Notes under the pieces: model-generated
Databases searched by the model: none
The model's input: the letters and a program-made list of their open reading frames with translations, nothing else
What the model was told of the DNA's origin: nothing
Translations under genes and position numbers: made by a program
Part shown: one piece after another, positions 20,754 to 30,928 of the stretch
How the letters are laid out: each line of letters starts with the position of its first letter
Numbering within the stretch: position 1 is the stretch's first letter
Assembly: GCA_963817075.1 (NCBI GenBank)
Contig: CAWFMT010000005.1
Span: forward strand, 682,001-746,000
From: DASPKM01 sp963817075
GTDB taxonomy: Bacteria; Bacteroidota; Bacteroidia; Chitinophagales; Chitinophagaceae
DNA length: 64,000 nt
Direction: 5' to 3'

Positions 20754-22181
20754 ATGATTAAATTTCTGTTCACGACGCGATCAATTCTTAGGACTGCTAT
20801 TCTTCCTATCCATTTTTGCTTGTAATAATGACGTTGATGGTTTTGGAAAAACAAAATGCTCAATCGCACTATTAATGATCCAAACCCGATTGTTTTAATA
20901 TCACACATCAGTTTGGCCTTCTATACTCCTGGATTCATGCTTTATTTTGCCAGCAGATTATAATACCGCGCCACCTGGAAAAAAATACCCTTTTATTGAT
21001 GTTTTTGGTCTGGACAAGGTCAGATAGGTTTCATTTTTTGTACTCTCCTCTCTAATACAATTCCCTACCTTAATAAATCAAGGTGGATTTCCTGCAAACC
21101 CAAGGAGTATAATTGTAATTGCTCCCTTATATAGATAATCCATACCAATTCAATCCCAGCAATAGATATCCAACTCGCAGATATAGATGCCATCCTGACT
21201 CATGCAATAACTAGTTACAAAGTAAATACACAAAAAATTTATATGACCGGATTTAGCTTCGGTTCATACTTATTAATGGATTATGCATCCACAGGAAACC
21301 AATATGCTAGAAAATTGGCCGCCATTGCACCGGTAGCCAACTGTTTCATTTTCTGACCAGACCAGGGCGGATAATCTTGCGGCTTCAAGTGTTGATCTTT
21401 GGGGCTTGCAGTGTCCTGGCGACGGACCGGGAAGCACTTGTTTCACACAATGGCTTATAGACTATGTGGATGAGATTAATGAGGATCATCCAAATCAGGC
21501 CAAGTTCACACCCTTTTCTCCTTGTCAACCTGACAACCATGATATTTGGAGTAATGTTTACAATCTATTTTATGAAGAAGGTGGATTGGATATATATGAG
21601 TGGGTTGTTCCAATTCTCTAGCAACTTCACACTTCCCGCCAAGATCAAGGACTATCGCGCAAGAATAGATAAGAGCAAGGTTATTGTTGAGTGGACAACC
21701 ACACCAGGAATCAAATGTAGATCGGTTTACCATTGAAAGGTCCCTGCCCGGGCAGGCATTTGAGAAGATATCAACAGTTACTGCCGCAGGGAATTCATCG
21801 GTCGATAAAAAATATAGCATTACAGATGATCAGCCTTTTGGCGGAAGCAGTCTTTATAGATTGGTTTCAGTTGATAAGGATGGTCGCACTGAATACTTCG
21901 AAACAAAAAGGGTAACTATTCCAACCCAGTGGGGAGCAAAAGCCTTTGTTGCAAGTCCAATCAAGGGTCAGCTCCAGGTTTATTTCAATCTCCAGAGATC
22001 AACCAGGGTGACCATCGACCTTGTTGACCTTAATGGAAGACAACTAAGAACACTCCAGAAAGGTTTCAATCCTGGAATTTCCCAGCATACTTTGGATGTA
22101 TCCTCGCTGGCAGCAGGAGTTTATGTGGTCCGGGTGAGGAGTGATGATTTTTCGATTTCAAAGAAAATAACAATCAACTAA
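20754..22181 (+). CDS. Secreted alpha/beta-hydrolase (esterase-like) with T9SS sorting domain, copy 1 (frameshifted)
   Basis: The N-terminal third is badly broken; the start at ATG 20754 (MIKFLFTTRSILRTAIL, signal-like) is provisional. Readable pieces are APPGKKYPFIDVFGL (strand and oxyanion region), YMTGFSFGSYLLMDYAS (GxSxG nucleophile elbow, Ser in GFSFG), KLAAIAPVANCF and DNHDIWSNVYN (candidate catalytic His). From 21640 on, a fibronectin-like module (KVIVEWTT, SLYRLVSVDKDG) and a T9SS type A sorting domain (VDLNGRQLRTL, LAAGVYVVRVRS) read to TAA 22181. Copy 2 at 22592-24054 has the same architecture. Both resemble PHB-depolymerase/carbohydrate-esterase-like hydrolases; substrate unknown. 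Confidence 0.72.
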
Positions 22182-22206
22182 TAAGACCAGTTTCCTTCAA
22201 AATATC

Positions 22207-22234
22207 AAACAGGCGGACCTCCGCCTGTTTTTTT
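22207..22234 (+). terminator. Intrinsic terminator after esterase copy 1
   Basis: A perfect stem AAACAGGCGGA / TCCGCCTGTTT with a 2-base centre is followed by TTTT, starting 26 bases after the stop codon. Confidence 0.85.
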
Positions 22235-22563
22235 GAGACCCCATCCTGGGGAAACATTGAGGGTTTACCACTCTTTGCGAACCCTGGCGCCTTTCCGTCT
22301 TGGCGGTTAAATCTTCAATGACCTAACATTAAAATTCAAAAAATATTTATCTTCGACCCTCAAAACTTCAAATTCCAATATCGAGCTGCCATACTTGATT
22401 AACCTAATGACTTACCAACCAGAAAAACTACTTCACGTAGATTCTGAAACCAGACCCCCCAAGGACAACCCTCCTCCGATTTAGGAAAAGCACCAAATGG
22501 ACTATTTTCTTGATGGCATTCATGTTGCTTGTAGATAGTTCATCCATTAACCTAAATATTTCA
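22235..22563. other. Gap between the tandem esterase genes
   Basis: It contains a single right arm of repeat family A (22271-22310, ending GTCTTGGCGGTTAA). I see nothing else recognisable before the promoter of copy 2. Confidence 0.6.
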
Positions 22564-22594
22564 TTTGGATTAATTCTACAAACCTGTATTTATG
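22564..22594 (+). promoter_or_regulatory. Predicted promoter for esterase copy 2
   Basis: The -33 TTTG (22564-22567) and -7 TATTTATG (22587-22594, one mismatch to TAnnTTTG) are spaced 19 bases. The -7 box overlaps the first ATG at 22592, suggesting that the true start is the in-frame TTG 22601 or ATG 22640. Confidence 0.4.
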
Positions 22595-24054
22595 CAATTC
22601 TTGATTTCCGGCTCATGGAAGCTTAAGCTCCCGTACGCTATGCTATGCTTCTCCCTGCTTTTCCTCTTGGCATTCAGTTCCATTCTAGAAGCCCAGTCAT
22701 GTACCATCAATCCAAGGATAAAGAAAATCACCGCAAATGTTTCTTCTACTATTAAGTCCTATATGGAATTTAAGCCGGTAGACTGGCTTACAAATCCTAC
22801 CAAGAAATATGCGCTATTAATCTACTTGGGTGGAACTGGTGAAATGTTCCAACAACCCGGTGGCACTGATCAGGACCTCTGCCAGGTGCTTAATTACTCA
22901 ATGCCCTGGCATATGAACAATGGTAATTTCCCAAACACAGTTACCGATAATAATACAGGCCAAACCTTCTCCTACCTGGTGTTGATGCCGTTTGTGACAG
23001 CATGGGAACAACAATACTCGGTTGATCCTGGTGCCATGATAGATTACGCACTTCAGGCGTATGCAGGAAAAATCGATCTGGCCAATTTACCTAACCGGAA
23101 TGAGTCGCGGAACTGATAACCTTATGGGTTATGTCACTGGAAGCGTATATGCCGCAAGTCGAATTGCTGCTGTGGTTCCTGTTGCAAATTGCTTTCCTGC
23201 AAATGTAGGTAATCCATGGTACGATCAGCAAATTTCACATCTGGCTCAAGGCAGGGTTCATATCTGGGGAGTATCATTGCAAATGACAAGCTCTGTCCTA
23301 AACAATATATTCAGAACTGGGTAAGCTCCCTCAATTCTCAAATGCCTGGTTATGCTCAATTTAGCTATGCAACATTTGCTTGTGATACAGAAGGCCCAAA
23401 TGCAACTAATCATTATGCGTGGAACCAGACATATGATCAGGCTTACACTGTGAATGGTATGAACATTTACCAATGGATGATCCAATTCTCCCAAAATGCA
23501 CTTGTGCCTGTTAAGTTGAAAGATTGGAGAGCGAGAGTTGATGCTGGTAAAGTATTACTGGAATGGACTACAACCGAAGAATTCAACACCAAAGAATTCG
23601 TTATACAACGTTCAACTTCTACCGGTTCTTTTAAAGATGTATTCCGAGTACCGGCCGCCGGCAGTTCTGGAGTAGAGAAAAAGTATTCATTGGTTGATGA
23701 TAATCCGCTTCCGGGAGCTAGTCTTTACAGACTTGTTTTAAAAAACCTGGATGGCAAAGAAGAGATTTCCCGATCAAGAGTATTAATATTCTGAGTCGTT
23801 GGACAGAACGTGTTATCATACCTAACCCAGTTAACGATGGACTTCTTTCAGTTTACCTGAATGTTCAAAGAGGTCAACGCGTATCGATACGATTGTTTGA
23901 TTTGAATGGAAGGATGTTGAGACAACTTGATAGACAATTGAGGGCAGGTATATCAGAACATCAATTGGATGTTTCATCCTTACAAAAGGGCGTATACCTT
24001 GTTCAAATTATTGGAGATGATATTACGACTGCCAAGAAGATAACAATTGAATAA
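22592..24054 (+). CDS. Secreted alpha/beta-hydrolase (esterase-like) with T9SS sorting domain, copy 2 (frameshifted)
   Basis: A signal peptide region (MLCFSLLFLLAFSSILEAQ) leads into the hydrolase domain: KKYALLIYLGGTGEMF, then YLTGMSRGTDNLMGY (nucleophile elbow, Ser in GMSRG), IAAVVPVANCFPANVG, and NHYAWNQTYDQAY with the candidate catalytic His. A fibronectin-like segment (KVLLEWTTTEEFNTKEF) and a sorting domain (DLNGRMLRQLDRQL, LQKGVYLVQI) end at TAA 24054. Three frame breaks are needed, near 23085, 23278 and 23790. It is a tandem paralogue of the preceding gene with matching domain order and similar wording (VANCF, IYQW/IYEW). Export through the T9SS is predicted; the substrate is unknown. 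Confidence 0.78.
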
Positions 24055-24075
24055 GTCTTGATAGTGGGAGAGAAA

Positions 24076-25164
24076 TTATTTTCCTTGAATTCTATCAATG
24101 GCAGAATCGATTGCTGAAATATAGTCGTCCATATTAAATTCCGTACTCACATATTTAAAGGCGTTGGCTAAGGTCAATGCCTTTTTTATTTGAAAATCAT
24201 TCTGAGAAATAGTGAGGCAGATTCTCTTGCTCATCAGGTATTCACCCAGATATTCCTGTTCACTCTGACCAGGCGTTGGAATCAGAATCCTTTTTTTTCT
24301 AAAGCGATAATGTCCATTATCGTTGTATAACCTGACCTGCTTATAATGAATTCCGATTCATCCATTAATTGTTCAATTCCGTTGAAGGCAAATGATTGAA
24401 ATAAACTGTCCTTTCCGATGGTTTCATTTCAGTCTTTTCCGAAGGCAACCCCCGAACGATTACTATGTTTTCATTTAACACTGGTAATTGATGAATGATC
24501 ATTTTCTCGAATAAAGTTCTTTGTGGTTCGGGCCCGGAAAGGATCACCAGAAATTTATATTTCCAGGTGCTCGGAATTTTCTTTCCCTCGAACCTGGAAA
24601 TGCTCCGATATATTTAACCTGGGTATCAGGTAATGGTTCAGGATGCGAAAGTTCCCCGGCAAGATTATTGGTGGATGCATAATCCGGTATCCAGCATTCG
24701 TTGAACTTTTCTATGAAATTGTAGTTCATTTTCTTCAACAAAGAATTGAAAAATCTGCTGATGGGATTTTTTATGTTCAATTGATGTGATATAAAAACTG
24801 AATGAATTCGCTTACTTCGAAAGCCATATCTGTTATCTGAAATCACGGGATCTACATTGTTTTTAGCCAAAAAGCTGTTTAACCATTGATTTTCCCTCTT
24901 GATTGAGATCAATATTTTGGGGATTTGAAGGATTATTCTCATCCCCGTTAACCAGCCGTTTACAGAATATCTCAGGTTGTAACCATCTAAATGCAAGACC
25001 TTTATTACCGGAAATTAAGTGTGGAGAGGTGAGCCTGAACATCATTACAAGCGACGATTACAGAACAATTTCTGTTTAGAAAAGCTTGGATGATTGGTAC
25101 ACAACGAATTGTATGACCAAATCCCCAGTCCAGAGGCGAGATAGGACAAGTGGCTTTTACCCAT
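24076..25164 (-). CDS. MurG-like (GT28-type) glycosyltransferase (frameshifted)
   Basis: Stitched frames give an N-terminal Rossmann-like opening PLDWGFGHTIRCVPIIQAFL, then ACNDVQAHL, a central DGYNLRYSVNGWLTGM and VISDNRYGFRSKRIHSVFIS, the linker CWIPDYASTNNLAGELSH, and a C-terminal nucleotide-sugar-binding domain (LVILSGPEPQRTLFEKMI; restored FIISRSGYTTIMDIIAL followed by ILIPTPGQSEQEYL). The SGYTTIMD and PTPGQSEQEYL segments correspond to the acceptor-side motif of MurG-type enzymes. About 362 residues. Breaks occur near 25115, 25015, 24595 and 24320. It is probably a cell-envelope or lipid glycosylation enzyme; donor and acceptor are unknown. Confidence 0.7.
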
Positions 25165-25246
25165 AAATGCTGTTAATTTTGTGCACGGAAGGCAAAGCGA
25201 GGAAATAATTTAGGGGGAATATAGTTTTAATTAGAATACGGAATGT

Positions 25247-25383
25247 ATGAAGGTTAAGCGCTTATTGATTTATTTTACATTTGTCCTTAGCATTGCAGTT
25301 ACGATTGGTAGTTGTAGTTCAGGAAATCGCATCATAAAAAAGGATGTGGTTGTGGTTTGAACAAAGGCTTTATAGGTTATTAA
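25247..25383 (+). CDS. Small lipoprotein with Gly/Cys-rich tail (one frameshift)
   Basis: A signal helix and lipobox-like Cys are seen (LLIYFTFVLSIAVTIGSCSS). In the raw frame it stops after KKDVVVV. With one base shift near 25342 the tail reads GCGCGLNKGFIGY and ends at TAA 25381-25383, giving about 45 residues. A GCGC...KGFIGY ending is familiar to me from tiny Bacteroidota lipoproteins, but no function is known. An exact -7 box TAATTTTG (25174-25181) lies upstream. The following gene starts 13 bases downstream, so the two may be co-transcribed. Confidence 0.55.
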
Positions 25384-25396
25384 AATCCTAAAATAG

Positions 25397-25646
25397 ATGA
25401 AAACGCCCAATCGCGATTTGCTTGTACTTGTCAAAGACGAATTCCATAATGAATATATTATGGAGCGTGAATTACAAAAGATTAAACCGACTGCTTTATA
25501 AGTTCGAAACTCTCGACACTATCGCAGTTGCGCACGAGGTATTTGATATGAACAAGGGAAAGGTTATTGAAAATCCGATTGTGGTTAAGGAGTGTATGAA
25601 AAACAAAGTGCTGAAACCATTTCAGTTTGCCTGCAATAAGAATTAA
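25397..25646 (+). CDS. Small conserved-looking hypothetical protein (one frameshift)
   Basis: The first frame reads MKTPNRDLLVLVKDEFHNEY and stops at a premature TAA near 25500. The other frame continues YKFETLDTIAVAHEVFDMNK and ends FQFACNKN at TAA 25644-25646. Joining them gives a soluble protein of about 83 residues with no membrane segment or known motif. The coherent continuation across the break supports a real gene. I do not recognise the family. Confidence 0.5.
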
Positions 25647-25668
25647 TTAATTCAAAATAAAATTAGAG

Positions 25669-25699
25669 GCCTGTCTTACCGACAGGCTTTTTTATTTTA
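25669..25699 (+). terminator. Intrinsic terminator
   Basis: GCCTGTC / GACAGGC with a 5-base loop is followed by TTTTTTTATTTT, 22 bases after the small hypothetical gene. The minus-strand aminotransferase gene ends within its T tract, so the two genes converge here. Confidence 0.85.
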
Positions 25700-26979
25700 G
25701 GAATTCAAGAGCGGTTTTCAACTTCGAAAACATCTCTTCAATTTCTTCTCTCTTGCAAGTGCCAACACTCAATCGATACCAGGGAATTTATTAGAAGCTC
25801 CAAATGCATAAAAAGGTACAACAGCAAGTTTGGCTTCATTAAGTATATAGGCTGTTACCTCGGCCTGGGTTTGCAATACTTCCCCTTCTTTGGTTGTTTT
25901 TCCTTTCAGATCAAGTTTGATTGTTAGGTATATCGCGGCTTGAGGTGCAATAGCATCTACTGCAAATCCTTCCGCCTTCAATTTCATAAAGCCTTTATGG
26001 ATTTCCCTAAGTCTGATTTCTATTTCACTTTTGAAACGAACAAGAAAATCATCCACAGCCTCATGCTCCAATAGAAATTTTGAAACTGCTTTTTGTTCTG
26101 CCATTGGTGCCCAGGCACCTACGTGTGTAAGTATTGCCTTCATCTTATTGATCACGTTGATCGGGCCCATGCTCCAACCCACGCGAACACCGGTTGCAGC
26201 AAACACCTTGCTTATCGCATCAATCAGGATGGTATATTCTCTCATCGCAGGATTGAGAGATACGGGATTGTAATGCTTAATGTTTCCAAATGTGAGATGC
26301 CAATACATCTGGTCATACATCACATATAATTTTTTCTCGCCTTCCTTTCTTGTTGCATTTTCCTCCAATATCATTTCGCAGATTGCGCCCAGCTCCTCTT
26401 TGCTAAAAGTTGTACCGGTAGGATTTTGTGGCGAACAGAGAGACAGAAGTACTGCTCCTTTCAGATGTGGTTTGATGTCTGCTGCTGTCAGCATGAAATT
26501 ATTTTCTGGTCTTGCTTCCACCACCACGTGTTCTGCTCCAACAAAATGAACATAGTGATTGTTATTCCATGAAGGAACGGCGTAGATGACTTTATCGCCC
26601 TTATCACAGATAGCTCTGAAAAGAGAATAGGATTTAAGTGGTCGACCCCCAGCGGCAACCAGCACTTCAGAAGAATCATAAGTCAATCCTTCCCTATATT
26701 CAATAAATTCTGAAATGGATTCCCGAAGATCAAGGTTGCCTTCCGCGGCTGGATAATTTGTAAAATGATTTCTATAGGCTTCTATAACTAATTCTTCCAG
26801 TGCTTTTGGGATTGGAAAAATCGAAGGATCAAAATCTCCAACAGTGAAATTATAGATCTTCTCCCCCTTTTCGGATTTTTCGCGGATCTCTCCCCTAATT
26901 TCACGATCTCCGATCCGATCAGGGTTTCAGATAAATAAGAAAGTTTCACTTCTGCTTCTTTTAGGTTATGAGAATTCAC
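25692..26979 (-). CDS. Class I/II aminotransferase (aspartate aminotransferase-like; two frameshifts)
   Basis: This PLP-dependent fold-type I enzyme has about 429 residues. Restored order: NFTVGDFDPSIFPIPKAL (substrate region), FTNYPAAEGNLDLRESI, the PLP phosphate region VLVAAGGRPLKSY, CSPQNPTGTTFSKEEL (the NPTG motif), YDQMYWHLTF, the PLP Lys in DAISKVFAATGVRVGWSMG, and the C-terminus WYRLSVGTCKREEIEEMF, which carries the substrate-carboxylate Arg. Frame breaks occur near 26890 (a G run) and 25772 (a T run). Start taken as GTG 26979 because an exact -7 box sits just upstream at 26989-26996; a longer in-frame ATG at 27012 would fall beyond that box. The amino-acid substrate cannot be decided. 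Confidence 0.82.
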
Positions 26980-26988
26980 TTCTTTAAG

Positions 26989-26996
26989 CAAAAGTA
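26989..26996 (-). promoter_or_regulatory. Predicted -7 box for the aminotransferase
   Basis: The minus strand reads TACTTTTG, an exact TAnnTTTG match, 9 bases before the GTG start at 26979. No clear -33 box is seen. Confidence 0.4.
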
Positions 26997-27027
26997 AAAG
27001 CAGGGGCACCATCGGCCTAAAATAAAA

Positions 27028-27395
27028 ATACCCCGACCAAAGATCGAGGAGTTACGGGTTTAGAGTTTAGGGTTTAAGAATTTAACCGCAAAGCCGCCAG
27101 GACGCCAGATTACGCAAGAATTACTTCTGACTTCTCACTTCAGACTTCGATTCATCCCTAATTACAAATTCCCAAATTCCTCCCAATAAACTAATCCATA
27201 AATCAGCAAGTGAGTGTGTCCTCCCTACGGGGCATGATTGCATTGGACTTGGCCTTTCTACCGACATGTAGCCCCTACGGGGCAAAAAATTCCAAAGACC
27301 TATTCAACAATTCAACAATCCTCCCACCAATTCCAAATTACAATTTCTTAATTCCTAATTCCCAATTCCTACTAATCAACAAATCAACCACTCAA
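27028..27395. repeat. Cluster of intergenic repeats (families A, E, G, H)
   Basis: This gene-free stretch contains, in order: a family A single arm (27081-27120); GACTTCTCACTTCAGACTTC words (about 27123-27150); the family G pair CCCTACGGGGCA (27223-27234 and 27273-27284) around TTTCTACCGACATGTAG; and AATTC/CAACTAATCAAC words (about 27300-27395). It has no convincing open frame. Confidence 0.65.
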
Positions 27396-27971
27396 CTAAT
27401 CACTCTTCTTCGCTTCAAACTTCTTCTCAGCTTCTTTCGCCTTTTCAAAATCCAATACCACTCCATTGATACAATACCTTAATCCCGTAGGTGGAGGACC
27501 ATCTTCAAAAACATGTCCGAGGTGTGATTTGCATCTTCCACATTCTACTTCGGTCCTTTGCATTCCAAGAGTATTATCTGGAGTATAGATGATACTTGTT
27601 TTACTAATTGGCTGATAGAAGCTTGGCCATGCACATCGCTCTCGAACTTGGTATTGCTCTTGAATAATGCATTGCCACAAGCTGCACAATAATATGTTCC
27701 AATCTCATCAAATTTCTCAAACTTACTTGTCCATGGACACTCGAGTTTCCTTCATCCTGGCCACACTATATACTTCCTCTGGAAGAATTTTTCTCCATTC
27801 CTCTTCAGAGATGTTCAACTTACTTGTATCCGTTCGGGAATACATCGGGTTCTTTTTACTTGATGAATCCATTTTTGCTTGTTTGGGAGATGATGATTGA
27901 GAATAGCTGCATTGTTGAAGGCCAAAAGCCAGCAATAAAACACCTGAAAATCTTATCAGTTTATGCAACAT
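27396..27971 (-). CDS. msrB: Peptide-methionine (R)-S-oxide reductase MsrB, lipoprotein form (frameshifted)
   Basis: It repairs oxidised methionine (R-sulfoxide). An N-terminal lipoprotein signal is present (IRFSGVLLLAFGLQQCSYS). The MsrB start follows (LNISEEEWRKILPEEVYSVA), then restored CAACGNALFKSNTKFES (first zinc CxxC), SFYQPISKTSI, VECGRCKSHLGHVFEDGPPP (second CxxC) and the catalytic Cys in GLRYCINGVVLDF. It ends EAKKSD. About 191 residues. Two breaks are seen, near 27740 and 27630. I prefer the ATG at 27971 over 27980 because the -7 box ends at 27985. The lipid anchor suggests repair of envelope proteins. Confidence 0.88.
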
Positions 27972-27984
27972 AGAAATCATTTCC

Positions 27985-27992
27985 CAAATTTA
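27985..27992 (-). promoter_or_regulatory. Predicted -7 box for msrB
   Basis: The minus strand reads TAAATTTG, an exact TAnnTTTG match, ending 13 bases before the ATG at 27971. Confidence 0.45.
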
Positions 27993-28163
27993 CGGATTGC
28001 TTGCTCAGTCAGATTGTCAAAGGAAAGACCTTCTGTATACCTTAACAGTTTAAGATGTTTTTCTGTGGTCTGTGGATTTCAGGTTTTATCAGTTCGGTAG
28101 ATTATATTTATGACTCATTTTTAACCAACACATGGCGGAAGGCTTGCACAAGGACTCTAAGCA

Positions 28164-28759
28164 ATGTTTAACCTGATTTTGTTTGGCCCTCCTGGCAGCG
28201 GCAAAGGTACCAGTCCGAAAAACTGGTTGAGAAATATGGCCTTATACATTTATCCACGGGAAACTTACTAAGGGAAGAGATCGCTAACTCAACCGACCTT
28301 GGGTTAACCGCCAAGAGTTTCATGGATAAGGGTCAACTTGTTCCTGATGAAGTAGTCCAGGGAATCATGCCTGTGCCCTCGATGCAAACGTACATGCCAA
28401 TGGCTTTTTGTTTGATGGCTTTCCCCGGACCGTTGTGCAGGCTGAAAAGCTTGACGAAAATTGAACGAAAGGGGGAGCGAGATATCACTTGTCCTTGCAT
28501 TAAATGTTGGTGGGAGGAATTGGTGAAGAGACTTGTCAACCGTGGAAAAACCAGCGGAAGAACTGATGATAATGAGGAGGTGATCAGGGCGCGCATAACA
28601 GAATATGAAAACAAGACTGCACCCGTCGCGGGCCATTATCAAAAACTTGGTAAGGTTGTTCCGGTTAAAGGAGAGGGATCAGTAGACGATATTTTTAGAG
28701 CACTTACTAATCAGATCGAAGCAATTAAGGAGAAAGAGCATAGAGTTCGCCAAAAATAA
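28164..28759 (+). CDS. adk: Adenylate kinase (frameshifted)
   Basis: It catalyses ATP + AMP to 2 ADP. The P-loop is intact near the start (MFNLILFGPPGSGKGT). Then come YGLIHLSTGNLLREEI (AMP site), GLTAKSFMDKGQLVPDEVV, restored GFLFDGFPRTVVQAEKLDE (the DGFPR signature), VKRLVNRGKTSGRTDDNEEV (short lid with Arg) and KTAPVAGHY. About 198 residues, the short-lid form. Breaks occur near 28205, 28368, 28435 and 28470. The span is not a multiple of three. It is normally a single-copy essential gene, so the breaks are most likely sequence errors. Confidence 0.9.
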
Positions 28760-28878
28760 TTAATCATTTACCCGAAACTATCCTCGCGAACCCTCGCGTC
28801 TTCGTAGCTTTCTTGCTAATACTATCTTTACAACTCAACATCTCAACTAATTAACTATTCAACTTGTCTCCTCACCAG

Positions 28879-30911
28879 ATGCAAAAACTTGAAAATTATG
28901 TAACGGGAAAATGGATCCCCGGTGATGGAGAAGGAGATGTTTTATATAATGCAGTGACCGGATCAGAAATCGCCCGGGCCACAACCAAGGGGCTTGACTT
29001 TTCTTCCATTCTGGAATACGCAAGAAGAGTTGGAAATCCTGCCTTAAGAAAAATGACTTTTCAGGAACGTGGTAAAATGTTAAAAGTCTGGCGATTTATT
29101 TCCAGAAAGGAAGGAACAATTCTATGAAGTAAGTTATCGAACCGGTGCGACCAGAGTCGATAGCTGGATTGACATTGAAGGAGGGTTCGGGAATTTATTT
29201 GCATATGCTTCCCTTAGCGAAAATTTCCCTAATCAATCATATGACGTGAAGGGGATGCAATAATTTATAAAAGATGGCCGTTTTATGGCGCACCATATTT
29301 TGGTACCAAAAAAAGGCGTTGCCATTCACATCAATGCGTTCAATTTCCCGATATGGGGAATGCTCGAAAAATGTGCGGTAAACTGGATGGCGGGAATCCC
29401 AGCGGTGGTTTTACCAGCACCCGTAACTGCTTATTTAACAGAAGGTTGTAAAGGAAATTATAGCTTCTAATATATTGCCTGAAGGCGCATTACAATTGAT
29501 TTGCGGTACGGCCAGAAACATATTTGATACGGTCGATAGTCAGGATGTAATAACATTTACAGGTTCGGCTGCAACAGGAATTAAATTAAAAACAAATCCA
29601 AAAATAATTCAGGAATGTCAATTTACTATGGAAGCAGATTCTTTGAATGCTTCGTTTTGGGTGAAGATGTGGTTCCCTGATCACCTGAATGGGATTTATT
29701 CATCAAACAAGTCAGAAGCGAAATCACGGTAAAGGCGGGTCAAAAATGTACTGCTATCCGAAGAATCATTGTTCCTGAAAATAAAATGGAGGATGTTTGG
29801 AAAGCTATAACCGCAGCACTGAAACAAACAGTTATTGGAAACCCGTTAAATGAAAAAGTGAGGATGGGATCACTTGCAGGAAAGGGTCAGCGGGAAGAGG
29901 TCAAGGCACAAGTGCAGAAACTACTTGCTTCATCACAGATAATTTATGGTTCATTGGACAGTGTGGAGGTTGTTGATGCTGATCCTGTGAAAGGAGCATT
30001 CATCAGTCCCATATTATTAAAGAATGATAATCCTCTTCAATCAACAGAAGTCCACACCGTTGAGGCCTTCGGTCCTGTCAGCACGATAATGCCATATAGG
30101 AACAGCGAAGAAGCAATAGAGTTATCAAAAAGAGGAAAGGGTTCGTTGTGCAGTACCATCGTGACATCAAGTGAAGTACTGGCAAAAGAATATGTAATTG
30201 GAGCTGCTACACATCATGGCCGAATTCTCGTTTTGAATAGTGAATGCGCAAAAGAAAGTACAGGGCATGGTTCGCCTCTTCCATTGCTGGTTCATGGCGG
30301 ACCGGGAAGAGCAGGTGGAGGTGAAGAAATGGGTGGGGTAAGAGGGGTAAAGCATTATATGCAGCGAGTTGCAGTGCAGGGCTCTCCTACATGTTAACTC
30401 AGATCACTAATGTGTACCACCAGGGTGGAAAGGTGGAGGAAGATGCAAAGCATCCGTTCCAGAAATTTTTTGAAGAACTCCAGATCGGTGATTCGTTGAT
30501 CACTCATAAAAGAACAGTAACCGAAGCGGACATAGTGAATTTTGCAAATGTTAGCTGGGATCATTTCTATGCTCATACTGATCACACATCATTAGAGGGG
30601 ACAGTATTTGAAAAACCAGTTGCACATGGATATTTTATTCTAAGTGCAGCAGCCGGTTTATTTGTTGATCCCGCAAAGGACCAGTGCTTCTTAACTATGG
30701 TCTTGAAGAATGCAGATTCATGAAACCAGTATATGCCGGTAGCACAATTGGAGTGCAGCTCACCTGCAAGGAGAAGATAGACCAGGAAACGAAAGATGAA
30801 AGTGATATCCCGAAAGGAATTGTAAAATGGCTGGTGGAAGTCAAAGATGAAACCAATGAGCATGTTGCGATTGCAACGATTCTTACCATGGTCAGGAAAA
30901 AGCCTGCTTAA
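28879..30911 (+). CDS. paaZ: Bifunctional aldehyde dehydrogenase / enoyl-CoA hydratase PaaZ (frameshifted)
   Basis: In the phenylacetate pathway PaaZ hydrolytically opens oxepin-CoA (MaoC-like domain) and oxidises the resulting aldehyde (ALDH domain). Restored ALDH pieces: HINAFNFPIWGMLEKCAVNW, KPAPVTAYLTE-like LPAPVTAYLTE, FTGSAATG (NADP loop), FTMEADSLNASF (catalytic Glu) and KAGQKCTAIRRIIVP (catalytic Cys). The MaoC-like half starts near 30400: FFEELQIGDSLITHKRTVTE, VSWDHFYAHTDHTS and EKPVAHGYFILSAAAGLFVD. About 677 residues, the normal PaaZ size. Breaks occur near 29095, 29250, 29450, 29625, 29665, 30393 and 30690. I chose ATG 28879 (MQKLENYVTGKW). An enoyl-CoA hydratase follows 17 bases later, but no paaABCDE monooxygenase is in the window. 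Confidence 0.85.
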
Positions 30912-30928
30912 ATTCTTAAATACCTTTT

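Noticed and set aside
17794..30911. purF, adk, msrB and paaZ as true pseudogenes
   Set aside because: All conserved motifs are present in order, the lengths are normal, many breaks are in homopolymers, and purF and adk are expected to be needed for growth. The clustering points to sequence error.
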